Below are positions 11,808-22,110 of a stretch of 64,000 bases of DNA, piece after piece (position 1 is the stretch's first letter; each line of letters begins with the position of its first letter). The stretch is from NCBI GenBank assembly GCA_025667525.1, contig CM046882.1, positions 505,308,792 through 505,372,791 on the forward strand. Direction: 5' to 3'. The position numbers and the translations under genes were made by a program. The notes below the pieces were generated by a model that did not search any database, had not been told where the DNA came from, and was given only the letters and a program-made list of their open reading frames with translations. The stretch is from Glebionis coronaria. Lineage: Eukaryota > Streptophyta > Magnoliopsida > Asterales > Asteraceae.

Positions 11808-14800
11808 TCAAGCAGGCACCTTTGCCAGAATCTCCAGGTCTGCTGGAGTCAAACATCTCATACCAATTTGCCTAACGAGGTACTCAAACCTATCTTTCGA
11901 CAGAGCTTTTGTAAACAAGTCGGCTAATTGGTAATCCGTTCCAACAAAGTACAATTCAACGATACCTCGTTCAACTTGTTCCTTTATGAAGTGGTATCTG
12001 ACATCGATGTGCTTCGTGCGGGAATGCTGTACCGGATTGCAGGAGATGGCTATGGCCGACTTTGAGTCACAGTACATAGGTACTTTATCAAAGTGGAAGC
12101 CATAATCCGTGAGTTGTGTTCTCATCCAAAGAACTTGAGCACAACACGCAGATAGAGACACATACTCCGCTTCGGCTGATGAAAGTGAAGTGCAATCCTG
12201 CTTCTTGGAAGACCATCCCACAAGCTTATCTTGACCTAGAAATTGTACACCACCAGAAGTACTTTTTCGTGTATCAAGACACCCTGCATGATCAGAATCT
12301 GAATAGGCCGTTAGAAAGAAACCGGTTTCCCTCGGATACCAGAGTCCCATGTGAATGGTATTCTTAAGGTACCGAAAGATCCGTTTAACCTCTTTGAGGT
12401 GCTTTTCAGTGGGTCGTGCTTGATATCGTGCACAATAACACGTAGCATGTGAAATATCAGGTCTGCTTGCTGTCAAGTACATGAGGGACCCGATCATGGA
12501 ACGATATCTCGTTTGATCTATGGGTAATCCCTCTAAGTCAGCATCTAGCGATGTGGTTGATAATGGTGTCCCAACGGGGTCACATGAAGTCATACCATGC
12601 TTTTTGATTATCTCTTGACAATACTTAGCTTGGTTTATAAAGATACCACTTGGGGATTGGTGAACTTGAATTCCTAGAAAGAATTTTAGTTCGCCCATCA
12701 TAGACATTTCAAATTTGCTGTGCATTACTTTTTCAAACCATTTTGAAAGTTTTGGGTTTGTAGACCCGAAAATAATGTCATCAACATAAATTTGCACAAG
12801 CAAAATGTCATCCCCATATTTATAAGTGAACAAAGTTAAATCAATAGAACCTTTTGAGAAACCTTTGGATACCAGAAATTTTGAGAGCTCGTCGTACCAC
12901 GCCCTTGGAGCTTGCTTGAGTCCATAAAGTGCTTTGTGGAGACGATACACCTTGTCAGGATAATGAGGATTGACGAATCCTTCCGGCTGCGTGACATAGA
13001 CTTCTTCCTTCAAAGGACCGTTAAGAAATGCCGTCTTTACGTCCATTTGATAGACAGTGAATCCCTTATGTGCAGCATAAGCAAGAAAAATCCTGACTGC
13101 TTCCATCCGAGCAACTGGTGCAAATGATTCATCAAAATCAATTCCCTCTTTCTGGCCATACCCCTTAGCCACTAGCCTAGCTTTGTTCTTGATGATCGTA
13201 TTCTCTTCATCCATCTTGTTTTTCCAGATCCAACGAAGATTTAATGGAGTCACATCGTATGGTCTGTCAACAAGTTCCCAGACTTTAAGTCTTTCAAATT
13301 GTTGAAGTTCATCCGTCATCGATTCAATCCAAGCATGATCAGCCATGGCTTCTTTGATGTTTTTCGGTTCAGCTGTACTCACGGCGAGTGCGAACATACA
13401 AACATCGCCATCGGTTGCTAGTTGTCGTCTTGTACGAACAGGCTGTGAAGGGTTTCCAATTACGTGAACCAAAGGATGATCTCGGGTCCAATGATGTGTT
13501 GAAGGATGTCGTTGATAAAACGTATGCATATTTGACGGATCAACATGGCGAGTAGAAGACTCTCCAGTTTCGTGTACCGATGTACCGAATGGGTTGTGAA
13601 AATCGTCATCGTCAGATAATGCACCGTCTGCATGATGTGTGTTCTCTGGAGCAATGACAGTAGTTGTGGATGTTGTAGGATCGATTGTTGAATTGATATT
13701 CTGAGGAGGTAAATCTGCAACAACCCGTGTTGAAGTAGATGAAGTTGTATCCATTTGTTGATGATGATCGGTATCATCATTCGTATCATGAGTGACAGCG
13801 GAAGACTTCGATACAACTTGTTTCTCCCCCGTGAAATATTCATCATACATTGGTCCATATAACATTTCCAACTCTTCAAGTGTCGTGTCCACTGTCATCT
13901 GCTCTAGGAACATGTTCAGGAACCAGCTTTGAACTTGACGGTTCATTGCCGTGGTCTTGAGTTCCGAGTTCCGTGCGGTTGTGAACGGAAGTCGTGTGTC
14001 GTTGTGGATCGGGAATTAAACTGCTTTGTTCAAGTGCCATTTCTTGTAATTCATCAAATCTGATATGAATAGTCTCGACTATCAATTTTGTTCTCTTGTT
14101 GTATACTCTGTATCCCTTAGACTGAGTTGCATATCCCACTAAAATGCATGCATCACCTTTCTCTTTCATCTTGTCCAGATTTTCACCATCTCGAATAATG
14201 TAACACGTACATCCAAAAACATGAAGGTGTTTGAGTGAAGGTTTGCGATCATTAATTATGTGATATGGTGTCTTTTCGTGTCTTGGGATAACTAAGGAGC
14301 GGTTTTGTGTGTAGCATGCAGTTGACACGGCTTCGGCCCAAAAGTATAGTGGAAGTTTTGAAGCAGATAATAATGTTCGAGCAGCCTCAACTAAAGTACG
14401 GTTTCGTCTTTCAACAACGCCGTTTTGTTCGGGTGTTCGAGCAATAGATGTTTCATGTTCAATTCCTTCAGCTTCAAAATAGTTTCTCAGTTTTGAATTC
14501 AAAAATTCAGTACCTCTGTCAGTACGAACCACTTTAACTTGAGCTTGAAGACCACATTGTATCACTTTAAGGAAGTTGATGAGAACATCGGGTGTTTCAT
14601 CCTTGGACCTCAAGAAGTGAGTCCATGTGTACCTTGAGTAGTCATCGACAATTACCATAACGTATTTCTTCCCATTGATACTTTAAACACGCATGGGACC
14701 ACACAAATCTATATGAAGAAGTTCTAACCGTCCTTTAGAGCTTGGTGTAGTCTTTGTCTTAAAACTACTCCGTTTAGCTTTACAAAGCTCACAAGAAGAA

Positions 14801-15348
14801 CAAAGATGATCTTTGATGAATTTCAAGTTAGGAAGGCCTCGCACAATATCTTTTTTAGAAAGCAAGTTGATGGTATCGAAGTTAAGATGAGATAAACGTT
14901 GATGCCATAACCAAGCTTGAGACGTTGAAGCTTTAGCCATGAAACAGATTGGAGTTGAAGATGTGGAGTCTTGTAGTGAAATAGTGTAGAGATCAGTACC
15001 CCGTGTTCCGGTAAGTAAGTCATTCCCATCATAATCACGAACAAAACATGTCTTCTTTCTAAAAGCAACCTCCAAATCCGCATCACAGAATTGACCAACC
15101 GAGAAAAGATTATGATTGAGCCCTTCGACGTAGTAAACCCTTTTGATAGTGATGTTCCCCTGAACCAAGTCTCCATATCCTAGGATCGGTGCAAATTGAT
15201 CATTTCCGAATCGGACCGTACCCAGGAACTTCTCCACGAAGTTAATTAGAAGCTTGAGATTCCCCGTCATGTGCTTCGTGCATCCGGAGTCCATTATGAA
15301 GAGAATTACTTCGATCACCTGCAGAAGAATTAGAACACGATGGAGCAT
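11808..15348 (-). pseudogene. Copia-1b pol; RT-RNase H frame of 712 codons intact
   Basis: The polyprotein frame opens in the protease region (DSGCTKHMTG near 15290) and runs through the pre-integrase zinc region (WHQRLSH, CSSCELC). A TAA at 14683-14685 interrupts it just before the integrase core. The integrase frame ([18 protein letters not shown]) is open to about 13890, where two bases present in copia-1a are missing. From 13946 a continuous frame runs to 11808 and holds the complete RT ([12 protein letters not shown]; catalytic YVDD) and RNase H ([21 protein letters not shown]). RT and RNase H may therefore still be intact as a domain; the polyprotein is not. The TAA looks like a CAA to TAA transition. 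Confidence 0.93.
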
Positions 15349-17883
15349 TTGCTAAATTGGATTCCATGTTAGTTGTGATTTCCGATTCATTAGTTTCCCT
15401 AGTTTCATCACTTAGAGGTACACTAACGCTCGTAGTCATATTTTCTGTCCTAACCTTAGGCATCCATTTATATCCTGGAGGACATTGATTAGCAAACCAC
15501 CATTTCCAAGGCTTGCTAGCAGACTCATATAAATCCCTAATTCTGCTTCTAGGGTTCTTAGTGGTGGAGTCTGATGCAATACTTTTCTTAAGGGGGGTTG
15601 CACCAGAATGGTTCACTTTGCGTTTGGGTTTTCTAGCACTAATAGGCATCACAGTTTGCTTCTTAGTTCTAGTTTCTACGCCTTTGACATTATTCGAAAC
15701 ACACATAGCATGATTAGCATTAGCACACTTTCCACATTTCACACAAACAAACTTAACTTTCATAGCATTCAAATCGTCATTACATGCGATTACAGACATT
15801 TTATTCTTAGAAACATTGAAAATCCTAGGGTGGTCTTCTACTTGCTTCATCTTCCCTTGACTTTTGTTTTGCCAGACCTTTTCATTCATGCGAGTGCTCT
15901 TAAGCTGGGGCCGGGTAACACTAGCAGTGGGGACTACTCCTGTAGTAAAAGACACACGTCTATTAGTGTTTCTAGAAGTCTGAGGTGATTGACTTTCTTT
16001 GTTTTGTGTGGGTTTAGTGGTCAATCTATACATCCCTGGTTTAACCACATGTGTGTTCTTAATGCTTTGTGATCGAATATTTGTTTTGGGAGTGGTTTGT
16101 GGTAACCTATCCTTCCCATCCGTCTTGGGGGCAAACGCAGGTTTTGCAAATGCAGAATTAGAGAAAACAGATGGTTTTCCCAAGACAGAGGGTCTAGTCA
16201 CTTTTTGAGCATTGGGTTGTCTTACAACAGGTTTCTTAACACTAGGTTCCACAATCTTCCCACCCATCTTAGCCATGAGTTTCTGCAACTCTGTTATCGC
16301 TCTGTCCCTGTCTTGTAACTGAGCTTTCAACCCTTTAATTTCCAAATTCTGTTCGTTCATTTCTCGAAACGTTTGGGAAAGTTTTTCTTGCAATTTATTA
16401 TCATGTGGAAAACTACCAACGTCTTTTTGCAAAGCAAGTTCAAGAGAATGACAATGTTTTTGAAGGAAATCAGTTTTGTGTTGAAGTAACTCAAAAGCCT
16501 TTTTATCAACATTTTCTTTATGTTTCGAAAGCTCAAGTTCAAGACGCTCACATTCTTTGATTTTATCAAGATATTTGCATGCAACATCAGAATATTCATC
16601 GATATCAGCACAAGATTGAAGAGTAACACACAAAATATCTTTGGAGAGACATTTTTCTAAGAGTAGATCATATTCGTTTGAAAATTCTAATTTGTCATTT
16701 TGAAGGTCATCAATTGCTTTTTCAAGAGACTCAATATATTTCAAATCATCAAACATTTCAGACTGAATTAAATTTTCAAACTCAAGAACATGTTCTTTTA
16801 TTATCTTCGTGTTTGGTATTAAAAGTTCTTTCACAAGCACAGTTATGTCGTGAGGAATCTCGGTTTTCCACTTATCCTTTTGACGTTTCTCCCAATCGCT
16901 TTCAACAATTGATTGAACATTATTAACGTGGTGTTTAAGAAAACCAAGTATTTTTCTACTTTTGCTTTTAGAAGCATCTAGAGGCAAATAGTTAATTTAT
17001 TTAAAAACATTAGTTTTTCTCTTAGTGGCAAAAGCTTTTTTCCATTGAATTCTTTTTTGTTTGCTTTCTAAAAATAATTCCTCACGAGACTTCTGTTTTT
17101 GTGGAGTGAAAATACCATAAAGACTGTTTTCATAAGCATAGTTATATGGTTTCACAAAATCTTTATTGACCGGTGATCTACTCTCCTCATCCCAAAGGGA
17201 CGTCTCTTCACTATCGAGGTTAGCTACAGGGCAATCATGATTGGTCCATTCGGACTCGTCAAGGTATAAATGGGGGTTTGCAGCTTGAGCTTGTTCGAGG
17301 TACTTGGGGGTGGCAAAGCTAGGTTGACCCTTGAAAAACGACCGAGGTGCTATCATTCTTACGGTTTGAATAGAGTCATGTGTATTATAAACAACGTTTT
17401 TCAAAAAATCGACTTGTTCTTCGAGATCCTTTACTTTTTCAGTATCTTTGCTTTGTCTATTTTTGAAATCTTGTTTTAATGTTTCAACCTCTTGTTTCTT
17501 CTCGTCAAGAATTTTAGCAGAATCGGTGGTGTTCATAGAAAGCCTCTTTCAAGTTCATTAACTTTTGTTGTGGCAAGATACGTTTTTTGAAGTTCATAAC
17601 TTAATAAAACATTAAATTGACGTTTTTCTTTAGTTAACAAAGCAAGAGCTTCATTGTATTTATTTTCAAAATCGTCCTTTTTAACGTTGATGACACGACA
17701 TTTGTACCCCTCAAGCTCGTTGGTCTTTTGAAGAAGCTCAGCCCTATAACTATCAATAGTCTCACTAGATTTTATAAGAGCGGCTTTGCATTCTTCAATG
17801 TTTTTAGTGAGCGCTGCGTTTGCCTTCTTTAATTGCTTTTGATTCTTTCTATTTTCATTGACATCTTTTTTGTAAACTAGCAA
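15242..17883 (-). pseudogene. Copia-1b Gag-side linker: coiled coils, basic region, Trp-rich block
   Basis: This long segment lies between the Gag zinc knuckle and protease. It is read mainly in the same frame as gag (17536-15242), with one stop (16997-16999, where copia-3 has a Tyr codon). A short stretch, 17883-17533, is displaced by two nearly compensating frameshifts. The N-terminal 350 residues are Leu/Lys/Glu-rich with heptad spacing, so coiled coil is likely. A basic Pro/Ser-rich region with a Cys/His cluster (CVKCGKC) follows, then KPWKWWFANQ. The frame overruns the protease start by about 107 bp in a different phase. Function is unknown; a role in particle assembly is plausible. Confidence 0.8.
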
Positions 17884-19594
17884 TTAAATTAGCAAGCGCG
17901 ACACGCTCCTCGTCATCATACTCATTTGCATGTTGATCATCCTCAAACTCATTATTGCACATGTCTGATGAATCGGGTGTGGTATTGCTATCAACCGTTT
18001 CCATCATACACGTGTCAGTAATTGTTGTTGGTAGATCACTATGCTCATGAGTATCACCAAACACATTATATTCAGCATCATCTTGTACCTTATCAATTAG
18101 CTCGGTATCAAAGATAGGACCATTGTCATCTTCAGTGACGTTAAGGACCTCATGAATATTTGCCATGTATGAATAATGTGCCTCGAGTTCTTGGTCGGAG
18201 AGTTCATCATCTGTGTCGTCAAGCATTTCTCCTTCCTCAGCTGATAACTTGATTCCAGCTTCCATTTTCTTGCACAACAGCATCTTTTCCTTATGATAAC
18301 CATAATCTTTAACCCTCTTTGGCTGCCTGCATTCCTTGGCCAAATGCCCAAAACCTCTGCAGTTAAAACACTGAATCCCACTTTGTTGCACAACTTGAGT
18401 CCCAACAGTTTCCCTATTTCCAACAACAGTAGCCACCCTTTGATTATCATACTTAGGTTGTCGATCATACTTTGGAGGACTCTCAACACGTCTTCGTGTG
18501 TCATACCTTGGAGGACTCTGTGCATGGGTGTTCCTCGAGTTTGAAGATGTTCGAAGGTTGTTGTTGGTGGGTTTGTAGATTTTCTTATATTGCTTCATAA
18601 CGAAAGCCATTTGTTGCTTGAATTCCCTATCCCGTTGAGCTACTTCTTCATCACTGTCTTCTTCGGATGATTGCTCAGGTATGGGTGATGGTGCTCTTGC
18701 AACTTCTTTTCCTCAGGATCGTGTTGGAACATGTGACTTGGAGACAATGGATGATCATGGTGATGATGATTGAGTAGAGTAGGTCTTTGAAGTACGGGAG
18801 TGATATTCTGGGTAATGTTGAGTAGTAGACACCAAAGCAAGTGGATTGGAAATCTTTGCAACTCGTTCAGCTCGAAGTTCATTTGCCTCATTTTGAAATT
18901 GTTTCAAGATGTCAAAGAGCTTGTGATATGAAACTTCGTCTAACTTTTGTTGTTGTTTGACCAAGGTGACAAACCGTGTCCACTCTGGTTGAAGTTGCTG
19001 TAGAAATTGGACATTGACTTGCATGGTGGAAACTTGCAAGTTGTTTCGGGTCATATCATTCATCATCTTGTAGAATCGGGAGTAATAAGAATCAATTGAT
19101 TCCCCATCCTTTGATGTAAACTTACCAAAATTCCAAAACATCTTAGTTTTCACATCTTGTTTGTTAAGTGATTCACCTTGTTGCAATCTTTCAATGGTCG
19201 TCCACATTTCTTGAGCAGTAGGACAGGCGTCAACCGTAGAGTAAATTTCATCTCCAATGCCACTGAGAATTAAGTAGATTGCTTCCTTCTCTGCATCAAA
19301 CCACGCACGATTCTCTGGGGTGAGGTCGGTCCTCTTCTCATCACGTTCATATGCGGGTTGTGCATCACTCGTGTCTGTGGCTGGTACTGCAGGAACTTGA
19401 ATCCTTGAGAGTTTATAGGGTCCTTCCAAAATACATTGCCTTAAAGCATCACCGTTAGGTTTTGTGTCAAGGTAACGTATAAAACGGGATTGCCATTGAT
19501 CATATCGACCCGACACAAGCATTGGTGGTCTTTCCTTGTTACCTGCCACCATTATGTTGTTGTTCGTCACACGGTATTCGGCAGTAGAATCCAT
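17855..19594 (-). pseudogene. Copia-1b gag with CCHC zinc knuckle, two in-frame TGA stops
   Basis: Gag begins MDSTAEYRVTNNN at 19594; the same start is recognisable in copia-3. The first 280 codons form the capsid-like UBN2-type gag domain (GRYDQWQSRFIRYLD; EAIYLILSGIGDEIY; YSRFYKMMNDM). TGA codons at 18755-18757 and near 18712 interrupt the Ser-rich region, both where the relative has Arg (CGA to TGA type). The frame then resumes through 18610-17855 with a canonical CX2CX4HX4C nucleocapsid knuckle (CFNCRGFGHLAKEC) and an acidic tail. An extra A in the run at about 17870 shifts the frame at the end. Confidence 0.88.
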
Positions 19595-20530
19595 CTCAAT
19601 ATTCTCTGAAATGATGAATCGAATGTGGATCTTAAGTAGTTGTGTTGTGATTGTTTGGTTATTGAAATTCCGAAAATTGCGATTTTTTTTTTCTCAGCCC
19701 GACAATAAATTCCTCAGTCCGACAAAACGGTAGACCTAAAAAATTTGTAATCACCAAATTTTGAAATTGAGCTAGAAATGTCCTAAAACTAGTATGGAAA
19801 AAATTTGATTTTAATTGACCTAAAATTTTAACTTTTTTTTTTTTTTTTTTAATCTTCGTGTAAACTACGTTCCGAAACTAGTCTAGATGGTGGCTAAGTC
19901 TAAAAAATACTCAAACAAAATTTAACTAAACATGTCATCGGAATGTCCATCGGAATGTGCCATCGGAATGCCCATCGGAATGTCCTTTAGATCGCAATGC
20001 ACTGTCGAAATGTTCAGATCGGAATGTCCTTTAGATCGCAATGAATGTGTACCTATCGAAATCCCAGATCGCAATGCCAGATCGGAATCCCAGATCGGAA
20101 TGTGGCTGTCGCAATGTGGGCAGAGTAACGTTTCAAGATTGCCTTAAATCCGTCGCAATCCAGATCGCAATAACGATCGGAATGTTCAGATCGGAATAAG
20201 GGGCTATCGCAATACTGATCGCAAAGTAAAACCCTAGGGTTATTGCGATCGAAACCGTACTTACCTTTCCGAAATTCTAGCTGTCGCAATAAGGGACTTT
20301 TTTCCAACTTTTTAGGCAACGATTTTAGCAACTTTTAGGCAACAAATTTAGCAACTTTTAGGCAACAAGATCGTGTTTTTAACCAAACCAAACAACCAAA
20401 TCTCTACAACAAGTATATAGAAGATTTGTAGCAAGATATAGAACACGAAAAGCACAAAGAAATATGAATTCGAGAAAGAAAGAAGGATGAAATCAAATGA
20501 AAACTCAAAAACAATCACAAAACTACCCCA
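19595..20530 (-). other. 5' leader of copia-1b with degenerate tandem array
   Basis: The leader between primer site and gag holds no gene. A T-rich run lies at 19831-19851 (A-rich in element sense). An array at 19931-20290 repeats short units containing ATCGGAAT or ATCGCAAT (plus strand; ATTCCGAT or ATTGCGAT in element sense). The bases between cores vary in length, so this is a degenerate array, not a clean minisatellite. Confidence 0.8.
19931..20290 (-). repeat. Leader tandem array, ATTCCGAT / ATTGCGAT core
   Basis: More than fifteen copies of an 8-bp core occur at irregular 12-25 bp spacing. The C/G alternation at the central position (CGGAAT versus CGCAAT) recurs through the array. The location matches the arrays of copia-3 and copia-4, which use other units. 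Confidence 0.8.
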
Positions 20531-20547
20531 TGGCGATTGATACCAAT
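20531..20547 (-). other. Primer-binding site of copia-1b (initiator tRNA-Met type)
   Basis: In element sense ATTGGTATCAATCG follows the LTR terminus ACA. TGGTATCA (20538-20545) matches the 3' end complement of plant initiator tRNA-Met; the bases beyond it diverge from the usual GAGC. Confidence 0.8.
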
Positions 20548-20942
20548 TGTTGTCCCTAATATATGTGATGTTATACACGAATTTATGAAAGAAAGGAAGA
20601 TATGAGAAGAATTCTAGAGAGAGAAAGTAGTGAGAGAAAGTAGAGAGAAAATGGTTGGTGAAACTTATGGAATATTAGATTAGAGAAAATGAAATGACCA
20701 ACACCCTTCCTAACATGCTAGGAAGGGTTTATATAGCCTTTGCTTACATGTAGCTTAATGGGCTATATGATCATGGGTCGGGCTTTCCTTTTGGGCTTTG
20801 GTTACTTATTAATGAACCTTAGCTTAAAGTTAAGCCCGTAATAACACGACTAATATACTACCTATTACAACGTTCTAAAATACGATACATAATAAACATA
20901 TGACCGAGCATTCTTGTTTGGCTCAATATTTTGAGGCTAACA
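20548..20942 (-). repeat. 5' LTR of copia-1b (395 bp)
   Basis: TG...CA termini. The plus strand shows the complement of the TATA box (20728-20735) next to a perfect 9-bp-arm hairpin (20704-20712 and 20719-20727, 6-base loop). This copy is the promoter that would drive the element. It appears identical to the 3' LTR. Confidence 0.96.
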
Positions 20943-20947
20943 AGCCG
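20943..20947. repeat. Target-site duplication AGCCG (right copy) of copia-1b
   Basis: Matches 8833-8837. The copia-2 RT reading resumes here with KPDGFVNSRYPNHVYK. Confidence 0.95.
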
Positions 20948-22110
20948 GATGGTTTTGTGAATTCTAGATATCCTAATCACGTGTACAAGCTTAAGAAGGC
21001 TCTTTATGGGTTGAAGCCTCCACGCGCGTGGTATGATCTATTGTCACAATTCCTCATTACACAAGGCTTCGCTAAAGGCAAGGTGGATCCCACGTTGTTC
21101 ATTCAGAAATGAGGTAAAGATATGATTATGGTACAAATATATGTTGATGATATTATATTTGCTGTCTCGACCCAAACCCTATCAGATGAGTTTAGAACAC
21201 TCATGTCTTCCAATTTTAAGATGTCAATGATGGGCAATGTATCATTCTTATTAGGCCTTCAAATATCTCAGAGTCCTAGAGGCATCTTCATCAATCGATC
21301 CAAGTATGCCCTTGAATCGCTTAAAAATATAAGATGGAATCTTGCGACCCCGTGGATACTCTAGTGGTGGAAAGAACTAAGCTCGATGCAGATCCAAATG
21401 GCATTGTCATTGATCCAACACTTTATCGTGGAATGATTGGTACCCTTCTGTATATCACAGCTAGTCGACCTGATCTTCAATTTGCTATATGTATGTGTGC
21501 CCGGTATCAAACTTGGCCTACTGAGTTACACTTAGCTACTGTTAAACGGATCTTTCGATATATTAAAGGAACCATTAATCAGGGACTTTGGTATTCGAAA
21601 GACTCTTCGATTGCACTAATGACATATGCAGATGCAGACCACGCGGGATGTCAAGATACCAGGCGTAGCACGAGCGGAACTTTGCAACTACTAGGAGATC
21701 GAATAATCAGTTGGGCATCTAAAAGGAAGAAAAGCGCTGAAATTTCAAGTACGAAAGCAGAATACATAGCTATGTTCGGTTGTTGTGCTCAGATTCTTTG
21801 GATGAGATCGTACTAAACTGATTATGGTCTAGGTTTCAACAAAATTACGATGTACTGTGACAACAAAAGTACAATTGTCTTATGCTGCAACAATGTTCAA
21901 TTCTCTCGGTTGAAGCATATTGACATTCGCTACCACTTTATCAAAGAGCAAGTGGAAAATGGAGTGATCGAGCTTTACTTTGTCCGATATGAGTATTAAT
22001 TAGCAGATATTTTCACGAAGGCTTTAGATCGCGCTCGAATTGAATTTTTTGCCGACAAGCTAGGATTAAGAACTTTCTCGCCTGAGACTCTAAAGAAATT
22101 GGCAGATTAA
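20943..22110 (+). pseudogene. Copia-2 pol, right part (RT and RNase H), broken
   Basis: This continues the RT interrupted at 8837: PDGFVNSRYPNHVYKLKKALYG, then a stop near 21110, the catalytic YVDD (IYVDDIIF near 21140), and GLQISQSPRGIF. A frameshift near 21330 is followed by the RNase H connection and domain (SRPDLQFA, DADHAGCQDTRRSTSG, CDNKSTI). Stops also occur at about 21814-21816 and 21998. The frame ends with LKKLAD at 22110. Together with 6744-8837 it gives most of one pol gene, on the same strand and in the same order. Confidence 0.88.

Larger units (their letters stand above)
8838..20942 (-). mobile_element. Copia-1b: complete 12.1-kb Ty1-copia element with identical LTRs
   Basis: This is a complete minus-strand element bounded by 395-bp LTRs (8838-9232 and 20548-20942) and by the 5-bp duplication AGCCG (8833-8837, 20943-20947). 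Reading the two LTRs side by side I found no difference, implying a recent insertion. In element order: 5' LTR, PBS, leader with tandem repeats, gag, coiled-coil linker, pol, long 3' UTR, PPT, 3' LTR. It interrupts the copia-2 RT gene exactly within the sequence for VYV-QPDGF. Despite its young LTRs the coding region has several stops and frameshifts. Confidence 0.97.
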
